Origin: Saccharothrix sp. HUAS TT1
GTDB taxonomy: Bacteria > Actinomycetota > Actinomycetes > Mycobacteriales > Pseudonocardiaceae
Direction: 5' to 3'
DNA length: 64,000 nt
Assembly (NCBI RefSeq): GCF_040744945.1
Contig: NZ_CP160453.1
Coordinates: forward strand, 1,364,001-1,428,000
Shown here: piece after piece, positions 1 through 7,710 of the stretch
Position numbering within the stretch: position 1 is the first letter of the stretch
Layout of the letters: the number at the start of each line of letters is the position of its first letter
Notes under the pieces: model-generated
Databases searched by the model: none
What the model was told of the DNA's origin: nothing
What the model saw: only the letters and a program-made list of their open reading frames with translations
Made by a program: the position numbers and the translations under genes

Positions 1-221
1 GGATGTGGTTCAGCAAGGCCACGCCTGGTCCGGAGTGGGTCGAGGCCGAGCGGATCTTGTACTACTTCATGTCCTCGGACACCGAGTACCCGCCGGATTC
101 GGAGATTCCGGCGGGTGTGGTGCGTCGGGCAGCGCACGAGTTCATGACCGCCGGTGGGCAGCTCCCGACCGGCCCTGACTGGCACACCCCACCCCCGTGG
201 TACCCCACGCCGTTCCGGTAG
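1..221 (+). CDS. Imm1-type immunity protein, C-terminal part
   Basis: The reading frame is already open at the left edge, so the gene starts outside the window; the last 72 residues are visible. They fit the C-terminal half of Imm1-family immunity proteins: an aromatic-rich strand (ILYYFM), an acidic spacer, then a helix (AGVVRRAAHEFMTAGG) followed by a Pro/Trp-rich tail. Family knowledge: Imm1 proteins neutralise polymorphic toxins encoded just upstream. Inference: the cognate toxin would lie to the left of base 1. The internal ATG at base 3 is probably not the true start. The call rests on the C-terminal pattern only. Confidence 0.5.
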   Translation, partial: MWFSKATPGPEWVEAERILYYFMSSDTEYPPDSEIPAGVVRRAAHEFMTAGGQLPTGPDWHTPPPWYPTPFR

Positions 222-256
222 CCGGCTTTGTCGGACCCCGCCGGCAGGATGCGCCC

Positions 257-856
257 GTGGTTGAACGAGCGAACACTGGTCCCGACCTGCTCCCCGACGT
301 CCTGGAGGAGGTCGAGGAGCACGCGCGCGGCGTGGTGCACGGTGGGTTCACGGCGTTGGACGACGCCGTGGAGGCCGTGACCGACTACTTCGAGGACGAG
401 GGCCGGGTCACGCCCGAGGCGGCGCGAGCGGTGGTGGAGAGGGTGTGGCGGGAGCGGGTCGCGGAGCAGGACGGGTGGCCGGCGAGCACCGACGTGGACC
501 GGTTGCTGGCCGTGTTCGACGCGCTCGGTGACGACGGGATCGTGGCGCGGGCCGACTTCACCTGCTGCCAGACCTGCGGGCACGCCGAGATCGGGGACGA
601 GGTCGAGGGCGCGGCGCGGGGGTACGTGTTCTTCCACCGGCAGGACACCGAGGGCGCGGTGGACGGCGGCGGGGTGTACCTCGCCTTCGGCTCGTTCGGG
701 GAGGCGGCCGACGCGGCGGCGGCCGACGTGGCCGTGGCGCGCGACGTCGTCACCGCGCTCACCGCGACCGGGCTGCCGGTGGAGTGGGACGGGTCGGTGC
801 GCACCCGGATCAGGGTCGGGCCGATGGCCTGGCAGAAGCGCCTGCCGGTGGCCTGA
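257..856 (+). CDS. DUF6891 domain-containing protein
   Basis: About 199 residues from GTG 257, chosen because AGGA at 246-249 sits at RBS distance; an in-frame GTG at 197 would overlap the upstream gene. The body matches my recollection of DUF6891: an acidic helical N-terminal half (VEEHARGVVHGGF), then a CCQTCG motif followed by AEI, a GYVFFHRQDTE strand and a GGGVYLAFGSF strand, and a basic C-terminus. The paired cysteines could bind metal, but no function is known to me. It is followed by a strong hairpin terminator facing the convergent DUF350 gene. It lies right after an immunity gene, as orphan DUF6891 genes often do in accessory stretches (inference). Confidence 0.6.
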   Translation: MVERANTGPDLLPDVLEEVEEHARGVVHGGFTALDDAVEAVTDYFEDEGRVTPEAARAVVERVWRERVAEQDGWPASTDVDRLLAVFDALGDDGIVARADFTCCQTCGHAEIGDEVEGAARGYVFFHRQDTEGAVDGGGVYLAFGSFGEAADAAAADVAVARDVVTALTATGLPVEWDGSVRTRIRVGPMAWQKRLPVA

Positions 857-864
857 GCAGCGCA

Positions 865-898
865 GAGGGGGTGCGTGCCGGTCGGCGCGCACCCCCTC
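865..898. terminator. Bidirectional hairpin terminator
   Basis: An 11-bp perfect stem (865-875 with 888-898, GAGGGGGTGCG) with a 12-base loop lies between the convergent DUF6891 and DUF350 genes. There is no U-run, as usual in high-GC actinobacteria. Confidence 0.65.
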
Positions 899-909
899 CG
901 CCACCGGGA

Positions 910-1362
910 CTACGAGATCGCGACGGCGACCACGAGGCCGAGCGCGAAGTGCGCCGCCGCCACCACGACGCTGGCCGGGGCGAACCGGTCGGACTCGATC
1001 AGCGAGCCGATGTCGAGCCTGGTCACCCACTCCAGCAGCCGGACCGCGAGCACCTGGACGATGATCCCGACGAAGCCGAAGATCAGGGCCGACAGCAGGC
1101 CCTCGGCCAGCTTGCCCCCCGAGCTGTAGATCGCCACGACGATGATCAGCGCCATGCTGACCAGGCCCGCCGCGGTCACGATGACCGCGTTCGGCGCGCC
1201 GCCGCGGACGAGCGCGCTCAGCTTGCCGGGGGTGGTCCAGTCGATGGCGTAGAAGCCGACGACCATCAGCACGAGGCCGACGATCGCGTAGAGCGCGATG
1301 GCGCCGACGCCTTGGCCGATGGCGCTGCCGAAACCGGCGTCCAACGCGAGTGGGGTGATCAC
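910..1362 (-). CDS. DUF350 membrane protein (YjfL-like)
   Basis: 150 residues with about four hydrophobic segments (roughly 20-40, 60-78, 85-108, 128-149), the layout of DUF350, a family of duplicated two-helix membrane units. It is the last gene of a minus-strand set 3286 to 910: YjfM-like membrane protein, glutathionylspermidine-synthase-like ATP-grasp protein, DUF350. E. coli yjfL-yjfM-yjfC has the same three ingredients, so the three proteins probably act together at the membrane (inference from recurring neighbourhood). The 91-base gap before it makes independent translation likely. No catalytic residues are evident. Confidence 0.8.
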   Translation of the reverse strand: MITPLALDAGFGSAIGQGVGAIALYAIVGLVLMVVGFYAIDWTTPGKLSALVRGGAPNAVIVTAAGLVSMALIIVVAIYSSGGKLAEGLLSALIFGFVGIIVQVLAVRLLEWVTRLDIGSLIESDRFAPASVVVAAAHFALGLVVAVAIS

Positions 1363-1453
1363 TGACCCTCCATGGTGTGCCTGTTGATCGGTTGTGCCGC
1401 CGGTGAAGGAGCCGGTGACGACGGGTGTGGTGCGCTTCCGGGGTTCGGGGAGG

Positions 1454-2617
1454 TCACTCGACGATCCTGTGCGGGACGAACGCCGCGCCGTCGTCGGTGA
1501 CCAGGCCGACGGTCTCGCGGATGCCGAGGCCCGCCGAGGCGTCGCCGACGACCCACGCGCCGAGCGCCGGCCGGTAGCCGTCGAACTCGGGCAGCGGGTC
1601 GAACAGCTGGTAGACGAAGCCCTCCTTGCCGTAGACCCCGCCGGTCTGGGTCTCGTAGCCGGGGGCGACGATCTGGATGTTCTGGCCCTCCCGGCCCAGC
1701 CGCGGCTTGCGCACGTACTCGGTGAGCAGGCCGGGGTCGTCCAGGAACGCGGGCAGCAGGTTCGGGTGGCCGGGGTACATCTCCCACAGCACGGCCAGCA
1801 GCGCCTTGTTGGACAGCAGCATCTTCCACAGCGGCTCGACCCACAGGGTGCCGGGCAGGCTCTCGACCGCGTAGCGGCCGAACTGCTCGTCCACCACCCA
1901 CTCCCACGGGTAGAGCTTCACGACCGTGCCCATCGGCGCGTCCTCGAGGTCGACGAACCGCTTGAGCAGCGAGTCCCAGCCGATCTCCTCGATGGCCAGG
2001 CCGACGGTGTCCATCCCCGCCTCGGCCGCGGTCTCCTGCAGGTAGGCCACGGTGACGTGGTCCTCGCCGGAGGGGTCCGCGCCCGACCACGTGAAGTGCA
2101 GCTCGTTGGACGGCAGCCGGCCGCCGATCTCGGCCCAGCGCTCGACCAGCTTCTCGTGGATCGAGTTCCACTGGTCGTCGTCGGGGAACACGTCGGTCTT
2201 CCAGTTCCACTGGACGACCGACGCCTCCAGCAGCGACGTGGGCGTGTCGGCGTTGTACTCCAGCAGCTTGGCGGGCCCGCTGCCGTCGTAGCGCAGGTCG
2301 AACCGCCCGTACACGTGCGGGTCGCGGCGCTTCCACGACTCGGCGATGGCGGGCCACAGCCACTCGTTGATGCCGAAGTCCCGGTAGCGCTCGGTGAGCA
2401 CCACGTTGTCGACGGCTTCCAGGCACATGTTGTGCAGCAGCTCGACGTCCGCCTCCAGGGACAGCACGTCGCTCATGTCGAACACGTAGTGCGCCGACTC
2501 GTCCCAGTAGGGGCGGGGGCTGCCGTCCGCGGCCCGGGCCGGGGCGCCGAACACCAGCCCCTGCTCGGAGACGGTGCGCTGCCAGTTCGGCCTGGGCGCG
2601 GAGGTCTCCCGACGCAC
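1454..2617 (-). CDS. Glutathionylspermidine-synthase-family ATP-grasp protein
   Basis: 387 residues, typical for the C-terminal synthetase half of Gsp (YjfC/YgiC type) without the amidase. It contains DLRYDGSGPAKLLEYNADTPTSLLEA (read here as two pieces around residues 120-145), the ATP-grasp acidic/Asn signature region, and a late VRKPRLGREGQNI lysine-arginine loop. Gsp synthase joins glutathione and spermidine; actinobacteria lack that exact substrate pair, so the acceptor here is unknown. The GTG start at 2617 directly abuts the TGA of the upstream gene (no gap), indicating translational coupling. The membrane partners on both sides suggest an envelope-related ligation (inference). Confidence 0.85.
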   Translation of the reverse strand: MRRETSAPRPNWQRTVSEQGLVFGAPARAADGSPRPYWDESAHYVFDMSDVLSLEADVELLHNMCLEAVDNVVLTERYRDFGINEWLWPAIAESWKRRDPHVYGRFDLRYDGSGPAKLLEYNADTPTSLLEASVVQWNWKTDVFPDDDQWNSIHEKLVERWAEIGGRLPSNELHFTWSGADPSGEDHVTVAYLQETAAEAGMDTVGLAIEEIGWDSLLKRFVDLEDAPMGTVVKLYPWEWVVDEQFGRYAVESLPGTLWVEPLWKMLLSNKALLAVLWEMYPGHPNLLPAFLDDPGLLTEYVRKPRLGREGQNIQIVAPGYETQTGGVYGKEGFVYQLFDPLPEFDGYRPALGAWVVGDASAGLGIRETVGLVTDDGAAFVPHRIVE

Positions 2618-3286
2618 TCAGCTGCCCCCGCTCTTGCTGCCGCCGGACACGCCGAACCCGCCGCGCTGGACCACGGTGCCGGACTTCGTGGTGACGTTCG
2701 CGCCCTTGGGCAGGGTGTAGCTGCCACCGCTGACCTTGGAACCGACCGGCGTGCTGGAGCCGCCGTAGTGGTAGCGGTAGGAGCTGCCCCCGATGTAGAT
2801 GAACCCGCCGCTGACGTACCCGCCGTGCGTGCGCGCGTAGTTCTCGTCGCAGTACTGGTCCTCGACGACCACGTCGTCACGGGTGCACTGCGCCTCGACG
2901 TCGTCGGGGCTGGACGCGGCGTACCAGATGGCCACCACGCCGGCCACGCCGACGCCCACGCCACCGCCGATGAGCAGCCGCTTGCGCAGCTTCTTGCGGC
3001 GTGCGGCCTCGGCCTCGACGGCGAGCTGCTGCTCGCGCTGCTCCTCGATCGCCGCGGCCCGCGCGCGCTGCTCGGCCAGCGTCGGCGGCCGGGGCTTGGT
3101 CCGCCCCGGCTCCTGGCTGCGGATCTGGCCGCGCCCGCCGGACGTCGGCCCCTGCGGTTCCTGAGCAGCCGGGGGCGCGTACGGCGGCGGCGACGCGCCA
3201 CCACCGCGCGGTCCCGGCCCTGCCGGTCCGTTCGGTCCGCTCTGACCCGGCGTCGAGGCGTTACCGGTGTTGTCGTTCTCAGTCAT
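2618..3286 (-). CDS. Single-span membrane protein, YjfM/YgiB-like
   Basis: 222 residues from ATG 3286, preceded by GGGAGTGGC. The order is: Pro/Gly-rich cytosolic N-terminus (1-75), basic coiled-coil-like stretch rich in Arg/Glu/Gln (about 80-115), one transmembrane segment (about 119-138), and a Gly/Ser/Tyr-rich exterior with two cysteines (QCTRDD, QYCDENY) and GGFIYIGGSSYRYHYGG-type repeats. Cysteine spacing and the Gly/Tyr tail recall DUF1190 (YgiB/YjfM) proteins. First gene of the operon with the ATP-grasp enzyme and DUF350. Inference: it may be the membrane-side target or adaptor of the ligase. Assignment is by layout and context, not by a firm domain match. Confidence 0.6.
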   Translation of the reverse strand: MTENDNTGNASTPGQSGPNGPAGPGPRGGGASPPPYAPPAAQEPQGPTSGGRGQIRSQEPGRTKPRPPTLAEQRARAAAIEEQREQQLAVEAEAARRKKLRKRLLIGGGVGVGVAGVVAIWYAASSPDDVEAQCTRDDVVVEDQYCDENYARTHGGYVSGGFIYIGGSSYRYHYGGSSTPVGSKVSGGSYTLPKGANVTTKSGTVVQRGGFGVSGGSKSGGS

Positions 3287-3406
3287 CAGCCACTCCCGGC
3301 GGGGACGGTACAGAGATCGGCCGCCGAATGGGTGACGAGTGTCCCAAAAGCAACACACGCCACCCAGCCGAACGGTTCCTCGGCGTGCACAGGCATCATT
3401 GAGCAG

Positions 3407-4477
3407 ATGTCCGCGACCACAGGCTGGTTCCGTCGTGGTGACCACATGGTCATGCTCGGCGCGTTCGCGGGCGCGTTCTTGCTGCTCACGCTGAGCACGT
3501 TCACGTCGTGGCCGGTGGGCGCGGGCGGGCTCGGCAGTGCCGGCACCACTCCAGTTAACCCCGTCATGGCCGCGCAGGCGGGCGACTGCCTGAACTGGAC
3601 CAAGCGCGACCTGACCGACGTCACGAAGGTCGACTGCGCCGCGCAGCACCTGTTCGAGGTGACCGGGGTGGCGGACATCTCATCCGCGCACGGCCCGCAG
3701 GCGCCGTTCCCGGACGACGCGCAGTGGCAGGAGATCAGCCAGGAGCAGTGCTCGGCGGTGTCGCTGGACTACCTCGGCGGCAAGTTCGACCCGTTCGGCA
3801 AGTACACCGTCGGCCCCCTCAACCCGGGCGAGCGGCTGTGGGGCGAGGGGCAGCGCACGCTGCGCTGCGGCCTCCAGGTGGCCGGGCCCGCGGGCGGGCT
3901 GCTGCCGTCCTACGGCACCGCGCGCACCCAGGACCAGTCCGACGTCTACGACCCGGGCGTGTGCCTGGGCATCACGGAGACGGGGTCGGTGGCCGACCCG
4001 GTGGAGTGCGCGAAGCCGCACACGTTCGAGATCACCGGCGTGGTGCCGATGCCGCCGGGCGAGTTCCCGGCGGTGGAGGCGCAGGACGACCTGCTGGCCA
4101 CCGAGTGCGACCGGATCACCGCCGAGTACACCGGCGGCGCCGACCTGAAGGCCCGCGGGCTCATCGTGACGTGGGACACCAGGGTGGCGGAGAGCTGGGC
4201 CGCGGGCTCCCGGCTGGCGAACTGCAAGGTCGGCGCGCTGCCGGTGGACAACGTGCTGATCGCGTGGGAGGGCAGCGTGCGCAACCCCGACGCGCCGCCG
4301 CTGACCACGTCGAACCCGCCGCAGACGACCGCCGTGCAGCAGGACGAGCCGACCGGCGCGCCGCTGCACTCGCAGTCGAGCAGCGCCTCCTCCACGCCGG
4401 CCTCGTCGGAGTCGACCCCGCCGAAGTCGGGCGAGACGACGACCGCCACGACCACGCCGACCACCACGACGAGGTGA
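3407..4477 (+). CDS. Septum-formation family membrane protein
   Basis: 356 residues from ATG 3407. An N-terminal transmembrane anchor (about 15-34) is followed by two repeats of the Septum_form fold, each with a GDCLNWT or GVCLGIT start, a V(D/E)CA..H.FEVTGV core and later cysteines, and a Ser/Thr/Pro-rich tail of about 70 residues ending in poly-Thr. Family members are exported, cell-wall-associated actinobacterial proteins linked to septation by Pfam naming; the molecular role is not established. It is transcribed divergently from the YjfM-like operon across a 120-base gap and ends four bases from the convergent metallopeptidase gene. Confidence 0.75.
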   Translation: MSATTGWFRRGDHMVMLGAFAGAFLLLTLSTFTSWPVGAGGLGSAGTTPVNPVMAAQAGDCLNWTKRDLTDVTKVDCAAQHLFEVTGVADISSAHGPQAPFPDDAQWQEISQEQCSAVSLDYLGGKFDPFGKYTVGPLNPGERLWGEGQRTLRCGLQVAGPAGGLLPSYGTARTQDQSDVYDPGVCLGITETGSVADPVECAKPHTFEITGVVPMPPGEFPAVEAQDDLLATECDRITAEYTGGADLKARGLIVTWDTRVAESWAAGSRLANCKVGALPVDNVLIAWEGSVRNPDAPPLTTSNPPQTTAVQQDEPTGAPLHSQSSSASSTPASSESTPPKSGETTTATTTPTTTTR

Positions 4478-4481
4478 CGGG

Positions 4482-4838
4482 TCAGCCCCAGCCGAGCTCG
4501 TGCAGCCGGTGGTCGGAGATGCCGAAGTGGTGCCCGACCTCGTGGACGACGGTGACGGCGATCTGCTCGACCAGCTCGTCGGTGCTGCGGCAGTACCGCA
4601 GCAGCGGCCCCCGGTAGATGAAGATGTGGTCGGGCAGGCCGCCCGCGTAGTCGGTGGTGCGGCGGGTCAGGGAGACCCCCTGGTAGAGCCCCAGGAGCTC
4701 CGGGCTGCCCGGTGGCGGCTCGTCCTCCACCAGCACCACGACGTTGCTCATGGCCTGCGTCAGCTCCGGCGGGATGAGGTCGAGGGCGTCGGCAACGTGC
4801 TCCTCGAACTCACGGCGCGTCATCTCCACACCACCCAT
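4482..4838 (-). CDS. Zincin-like metallopeptidase (Zincin_1)
   Basis: 118 residues with a clear zinc-binding HEVGHHFGISD motif (HExxHxxxxxD, about residues 98-108), the hallmark of the small cytosolic Zincin_1 family. The N-terminus (MTRREFEEHVADALDLIPPEL) is typical for the family, which suggests that ATG 4823 may be the true start rather than ATG 4838. Substrate unknown. It is the nearest gene downstream of the pheA/phosphatase pair on the same strand but separated from it by 64 bases. Convergent with the septum-formation gene, with only four bases between stops. Confidence 0.85.
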   Translation of the reverse strand: MGGVEMTRREFEEHVADALDLIPPELTQAMSNVVVLVEDEPPPGSPELLGLYQGVSLTRRTTDYAGGLPDHIFIYRGPLLRYCRSTDELVEQIAVTVVHEVGHHFGISDHRLHELGWG

Positions 4839-4902
4839 TGTGCGCCGATCCGCGCCCGGGTGATCTCCGCCGAACGCGAACGCCGAGCGGCCGGTCAGCC
4901 GG

Positions 4903-5517
4903 TCAGCCCTCGACCACGTCCACGCCCGTCCACGACGTGCAGCGCCAGCCGTCGGCGGTGCGGTGCAGCACCACGCGGCCGGTGTTGGGCAGCAGGCCCG
5001 CCTCGGCCAGGGCCGGGCCGACGTTGCGGGCCAGGGCCAGGGCCGCCAGCCGCAGCGAGGCGCCGTGGCTGACCAGCACGACCGTGTCGCCGTCGACGTG
5101 CCCGGCGGTCACCTCCGCCACCGCGGCCAGGTAGCGGTCGAGGACCTGGCGGCCGCTCTCGCCGCCGGGCAGCGGGACGTCCAGGTCGCCCTCGGCCCAC
5201 TGCTTCACGGTGGCGATGAAGATCTCGAACGCCTCGCGGTCGTGCCGCCCTTCGAGATCGCCGCAGAAGATCTCCTGCACGCCCTCCACGACCCGGACGT
5301 CCAGGCCGTGCGCCGCCGCCACGGGCGCGGCGGTCTGCTGCGCGCGCACCGCCGTGCTGGCGTACACGGCCGTCACCGGCTCGTCGGCCAGCGCCTCGGC
5401 CAGCGCGGCGGCCTGCGCCACGCCCGCCTCGGTCAGCGGCGGCCCCGGTGGCAGCGAGTCCAGCGCCATCTTCAGGTTCGACGCCGTCTCCCCGTGCCTG
5501 ACCAGGATCAACCTCAC
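4903..5517 (-). CDS. Histidine phosphatase family protein
   Basis: 204 residues from GTG 5517. The catalytic RHGET motif lies at residues 8-12 (LILVRHGETASN), the second catalytic His in VSHGASLRL near residue 155, and the LTEAGVAQA segment is standard for the phosphoglycerate-mutase-like superfamily. The substrate cannot be told from sequence; many actinobacterial members are broad phosphatases. The start overlaps the pheA stop as GTGA, so the two are translationally coupled. Conserved pairing with prephenate dehydratase hints at a role near aromatic metabolism but is not proof. Confidence 0.88.
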   Translation of the reverse strand: MRLILVRHGETASNLKMALDSLPPGPPLTEAGVAQAAALAEALADEPVTAVYASTAVRAQQTAAPVAAAHGLDVRVVEGVQEIFCGDLEGRHDREAFEIFIATVKQWAEGDLDVPLPGGESGRQVLDRYLAAVAEVTAGHVDGDTVVLVSHGASLRLAALALARNVGPALAEAGLLPNTGRVVLHRTADGWRCTSWTGVDVVEG

Positions 5518-6407
5518 GCGCCCTGCCCCCTCCGGATCGTCTCCACCCAGTCGTTCGCCACCACGAACGCCTCGTTGCCCGCCACCGGGCCGCCCGGCTC
5601 GGCCTTCGGGTACGAGCCGAGGAACCGGGTGTTCGGGCAGTGCCGGTGCAGCGCGGCCAGCGCGTCGCCGACCCGCGGCTCGGTCACGTGGCCGTCGAAG
5701 TCGATGTAGAAGCGGTACTCGCCCAGCCTGTCCTTGGTCGGCCGCGACTCGATGCGGGTCAGGTTGATGCCGCGCAGCGCCAGCTCGGTCAGCAGCTCGG
5801 ACAGCGCGCCGACCCGGTCGGACACCGTGCAGACCAGCGACGTGCGGTCGTGGCCGGTCGGCTCGGGCAGCGCCCCGGGCGGGCGGACCAGCAGGAACCG
5901 GGTCTTGGCGTCCCGCACGTCGGCGACGTCGGTGGCCAGCACCTCCAGCGGGTAGTGCCGCACCGCCACCGGCGCGCTCACGGCGGCGTCGAACTCGCCG
6001 TTCAGCACGGAGCGGGCGGCGGCGGCGGTGGACGTCGTGGCGACCACCGTGACGCCCGGCAGGTGCTCGCCGAGCCAGTTGCGCACCTGCGCGAGCGCGT
6101 GCGGGTGGCTGGCGACCGTGCGCACCGGCTCGCCGCCGGGCCGGACCAGCACGCTGAACCGCACCGGCAGCACCGCCTCGGCCACCGCCACCAGCGGCGC
6201 GCCCTCGGTCAGCGCGTCCATCGTCGCGGGCACCGCGCCCTCGACCGAGTTCTCCACCGGCACGCACGCCGCCCGGGTCTCACCCCCGCGGGTGGCCGCG
6301 AGCGCGGCGGGCACCGTGTCGAACGGCACCAGCTCCTGCTGCGGAGAGGCGAAGCCGCGTGCGGCCTGCTCGGTGAAGGTTCCCTGCGGTCCGAAGTAGG
6401 CGAGCAC
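5514..6407 (-). CDS. pheA: Prephenate dehydratase
   Basis: 297 residues, standard length for the monofunctional actinobacterial enzyme, which converts prephenate to phenylpyruvate in phenylalanine synthesis. Visible: N-terminal YFGPQGTFTEQAA, PVENSVEGAV (substrate-binding), the catalytic TRF within DAKTRFLLV near residue 172, and a C-terminal ACT domain with GALSELL and the ESRP motif that binds phenylalanine for feedback inhibition. It is the first gene of a two-gene unit with the histidine phosphatase (4-base overlap). The region just upstream (6408-6520) is shared with the divergent macro-domain gene. Confidence 0.95.
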   Translation of the reverse strand: MLAYFGPQGTFTEQAARGFASPQQELVPFDTVPAALAATRGGETRAACVPVENSVEGAVPATMDALTEGAPLVAVAEAVLPVRFSVLVRPGGEPVRTVASHPHALAQVRNWLGEHLPGVTVVATTSTAAAARSVLNGEFDAAVSAPVAVRHYPLEVLATDVADVRDAKTRFLLVRPPGALPEPTGHDRTSLVCTVSDRVGALSELLTELALRGINLTRIESRPTKDRLGEYRFYIDFDGHVTEPRVGDALAALHRHCPNTRFLGSYPKAEPGGPVAGNEAFVVANDWVETIRRGQGA

Positions 6408-6520
6408 GGGCGCAACGATACGAGCAGCGCGGTCGGCGGCGGTGTTGAGGCGAGGATCACCCGGCCGGCAAGCGCCTTCCCCCGTTCCGCGGCAACGGGT
6501 TCGCCTGGAATGCTGGAGCT

Positions 6521-7123
6521 GTGTCCGCCGCCGATACGGAGGGTGAGATCAACGCTCCGGTAGCAGTTCCCCGCCTGGTGCTGTGCGCCGTCGACGAACC
6601 GCTGGCCCGCGCCTGGCTCGCGGTGGCCGACGGCCGGGACGGGGTCGAGGTGCACCGGGGCTCGGTGCTCGACATCGTCGCCGAGGCCGTGGTGAGCCCG
6701 GCCAACTCGTCCGGCTGGATGCGCGGCGGCATCGACGCGGTCTACGCCAGGGCGTTCCCGCTGGTGGAGAACAACGTGCGCAGCGCGGTGCTCGGGCTGC
6801 ACGGCGGCGAGGTGCCGGTCGGCGAGGCGCTGGTCGTGCCGACCGGCGAGGTCGAGCCCGAGTGGCTGATCAGCGCGCCGACCATGCGGCGGCCCGGCGA
6901 GCTGCTGCCCGGGGACACCGTGCACCCGTACCTGGCCGCGCGCGCCGTGCTGCGGCTGTGGCTGGCGGGCCGGCTGGACGACGGCAGGCCGCTGCGCGAC
7001 GTGATCCGCACGATCGCCATGCCCGGTCTCGGCACCGGTGTCGGCGGTGTCGCGCCCGCCACCTGCGCCCGCCAGGTCGCGGCGGCGTGGGACGAGGTGT
7101 TCAGCCCGCTGCCCAGCCGCTGA
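6521..7123 (+). CDS. Macro domain-containing protein
   Basis: 200 residues from GTG 6521 with GGAG at the right distance. Macro-fold features: VEVHRGSVLDIVAEAVVSPANSSGWMRGGIDAV (strand, SPANS loop that takes the place of the usual VNAAN, glycine loop) and a late IAMPGLGTGVGG phosphate loop. Macro domains bind or hydrolyse ADP-ribose derivatives; the SPANSxG variant is common in phage-tail-gene-like macro proteins. No signal peptide or membrane segment. Divergent from pheA; its stop is followed at once by a cluster of DnaA-box sequences. Substrate and partner unknown. Confidence 0.8.
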   Translation: MSAADTEGEINAPVAVPRLVLCAVDEPLARAWLAVADGRDGVEVHRGSVLDIVAEAVVSPANSSGWMRGGIDAVYARAFPLVENNVRSAVLGLHGGEVPVGEALVVPTGEVEPEWLISAPTMRRPGELLPGDTVHPYLAARAVLRLWLAGRLDDGRPLRDVIRTIAMPGLGTGVGGVAPATCARQVAAAWDEVFSPLPSR

Positions 7124-7124
7124 G

Positions 7125-7167
7125 TTGTGCACAACTTGTGGACAACCCGCTTGGGACCTGTGGACAA
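7125..7167. promoter_or_regulatory. Cluster of DnaA-box sequences
   Basis: Two perfect copies of the actinobacterial DnaA box (TTGTCCACA, here as TGTGGACAA) at 7137-7145 and 7159-7167, 22 bp apart in the same orientation, plus a palindromic TTGTGCACAA at 7125-7134 that is one mismatch from the box. They fill the 44-base gap between two convergent genes. Family knowledge: such clusters outside oriC can titrate or reload DnaA. Function here is inference. Confidence 0.55.
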
Positions 7168-7650
7168 CTAGCGCGGCGCGACCCAGCGCTCCAGGTCGAG
7201 CTCGTCGGTGATGGGGATGCCGTACTCGCCGATGTTGGGGATCTCCGGCTTGAGCCGGCGCGCCTCGCGCACCGCGTCCGGGCGCAGCGCGGTGAGCCGG
7301 AAGCCGCGGCGCTGGCAGAAGCGCAGGGTGTCCAGGTTGTCGTTGGTGGTGGTGATCCGGACGCGTGAGCAGCCGAGGCCGCGGGCGCGCCGGACGGCGG
7401 CGTCGACCAGGGAGCTGCCGACGCCCCTGCCCCGGCGCAGCGCGTCCATGGTGACGATCTCCAGGAGGCCGTCGCCGGTCGCGTAGGTGAGCAGGCCGAC
7501 GACCTGGTCCTGCTGTTCCACCAGGAAGCCGGGCAGGCTCGCCGGGAAGAACACGTGGCCGTGGGCGACCGCGGTGTGCGCGCCCCACAGCTCCAGCACC
7601 AGCCTGCCGACCACGATCCGGTCGGCTTCCTCGATCGCGCGAAGGAGCAT
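7168..7650 (-). CDS. GNAT family N-acetyltransferase
   Basis: 160 residues from ATG 7650 (MLLRAIEEAD); an upstream in-frame ATG at 7692 is possible but would crowd the divergent regulator. The acetyl-CoA binding loop is RRGRGVGSSLVDAAV (motif A, R/Q-x-x-G-x-G/A), preceded by the LLEIVTMDAL strand and followed by the VRITTTNDN and FCQRRGF elements. Short C-terminal tail LERWVAPR. Acceptor substrate unknown. Divergent from the NarL-type regulator and convergent with the macro-domain gene. Confidence 0.85.
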   Translation of the reverse strand: MLLRAIEEADRIVVGRLVLELWGAHTAVAHGHVFFPASLPGFLVEQQDQVVGLLTYATGDGLLEIVTMDALRRGRGVGSSLVDAAVRRARGLGCSRVRITTTNDNLDTLRFCQRRGFRLTALRPDAVREARRLKPEIPNIGEYGIPITDELDLERWVAPR

Positions 7651-7710
7651 TCCTGCACTGTCTTGGCGGCCGGGCGCGGTGGGTACCGGCATTCGACCTA
7701 TGGTTGGTTC

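Noticed and set aside
1394..3406. Plus-strand open frame running into the septum-formation gene
   Set aside because: Antisense to the Gsp-synthase-like and YjfM-like genes; only the part from ATG 3407 reads as protein.
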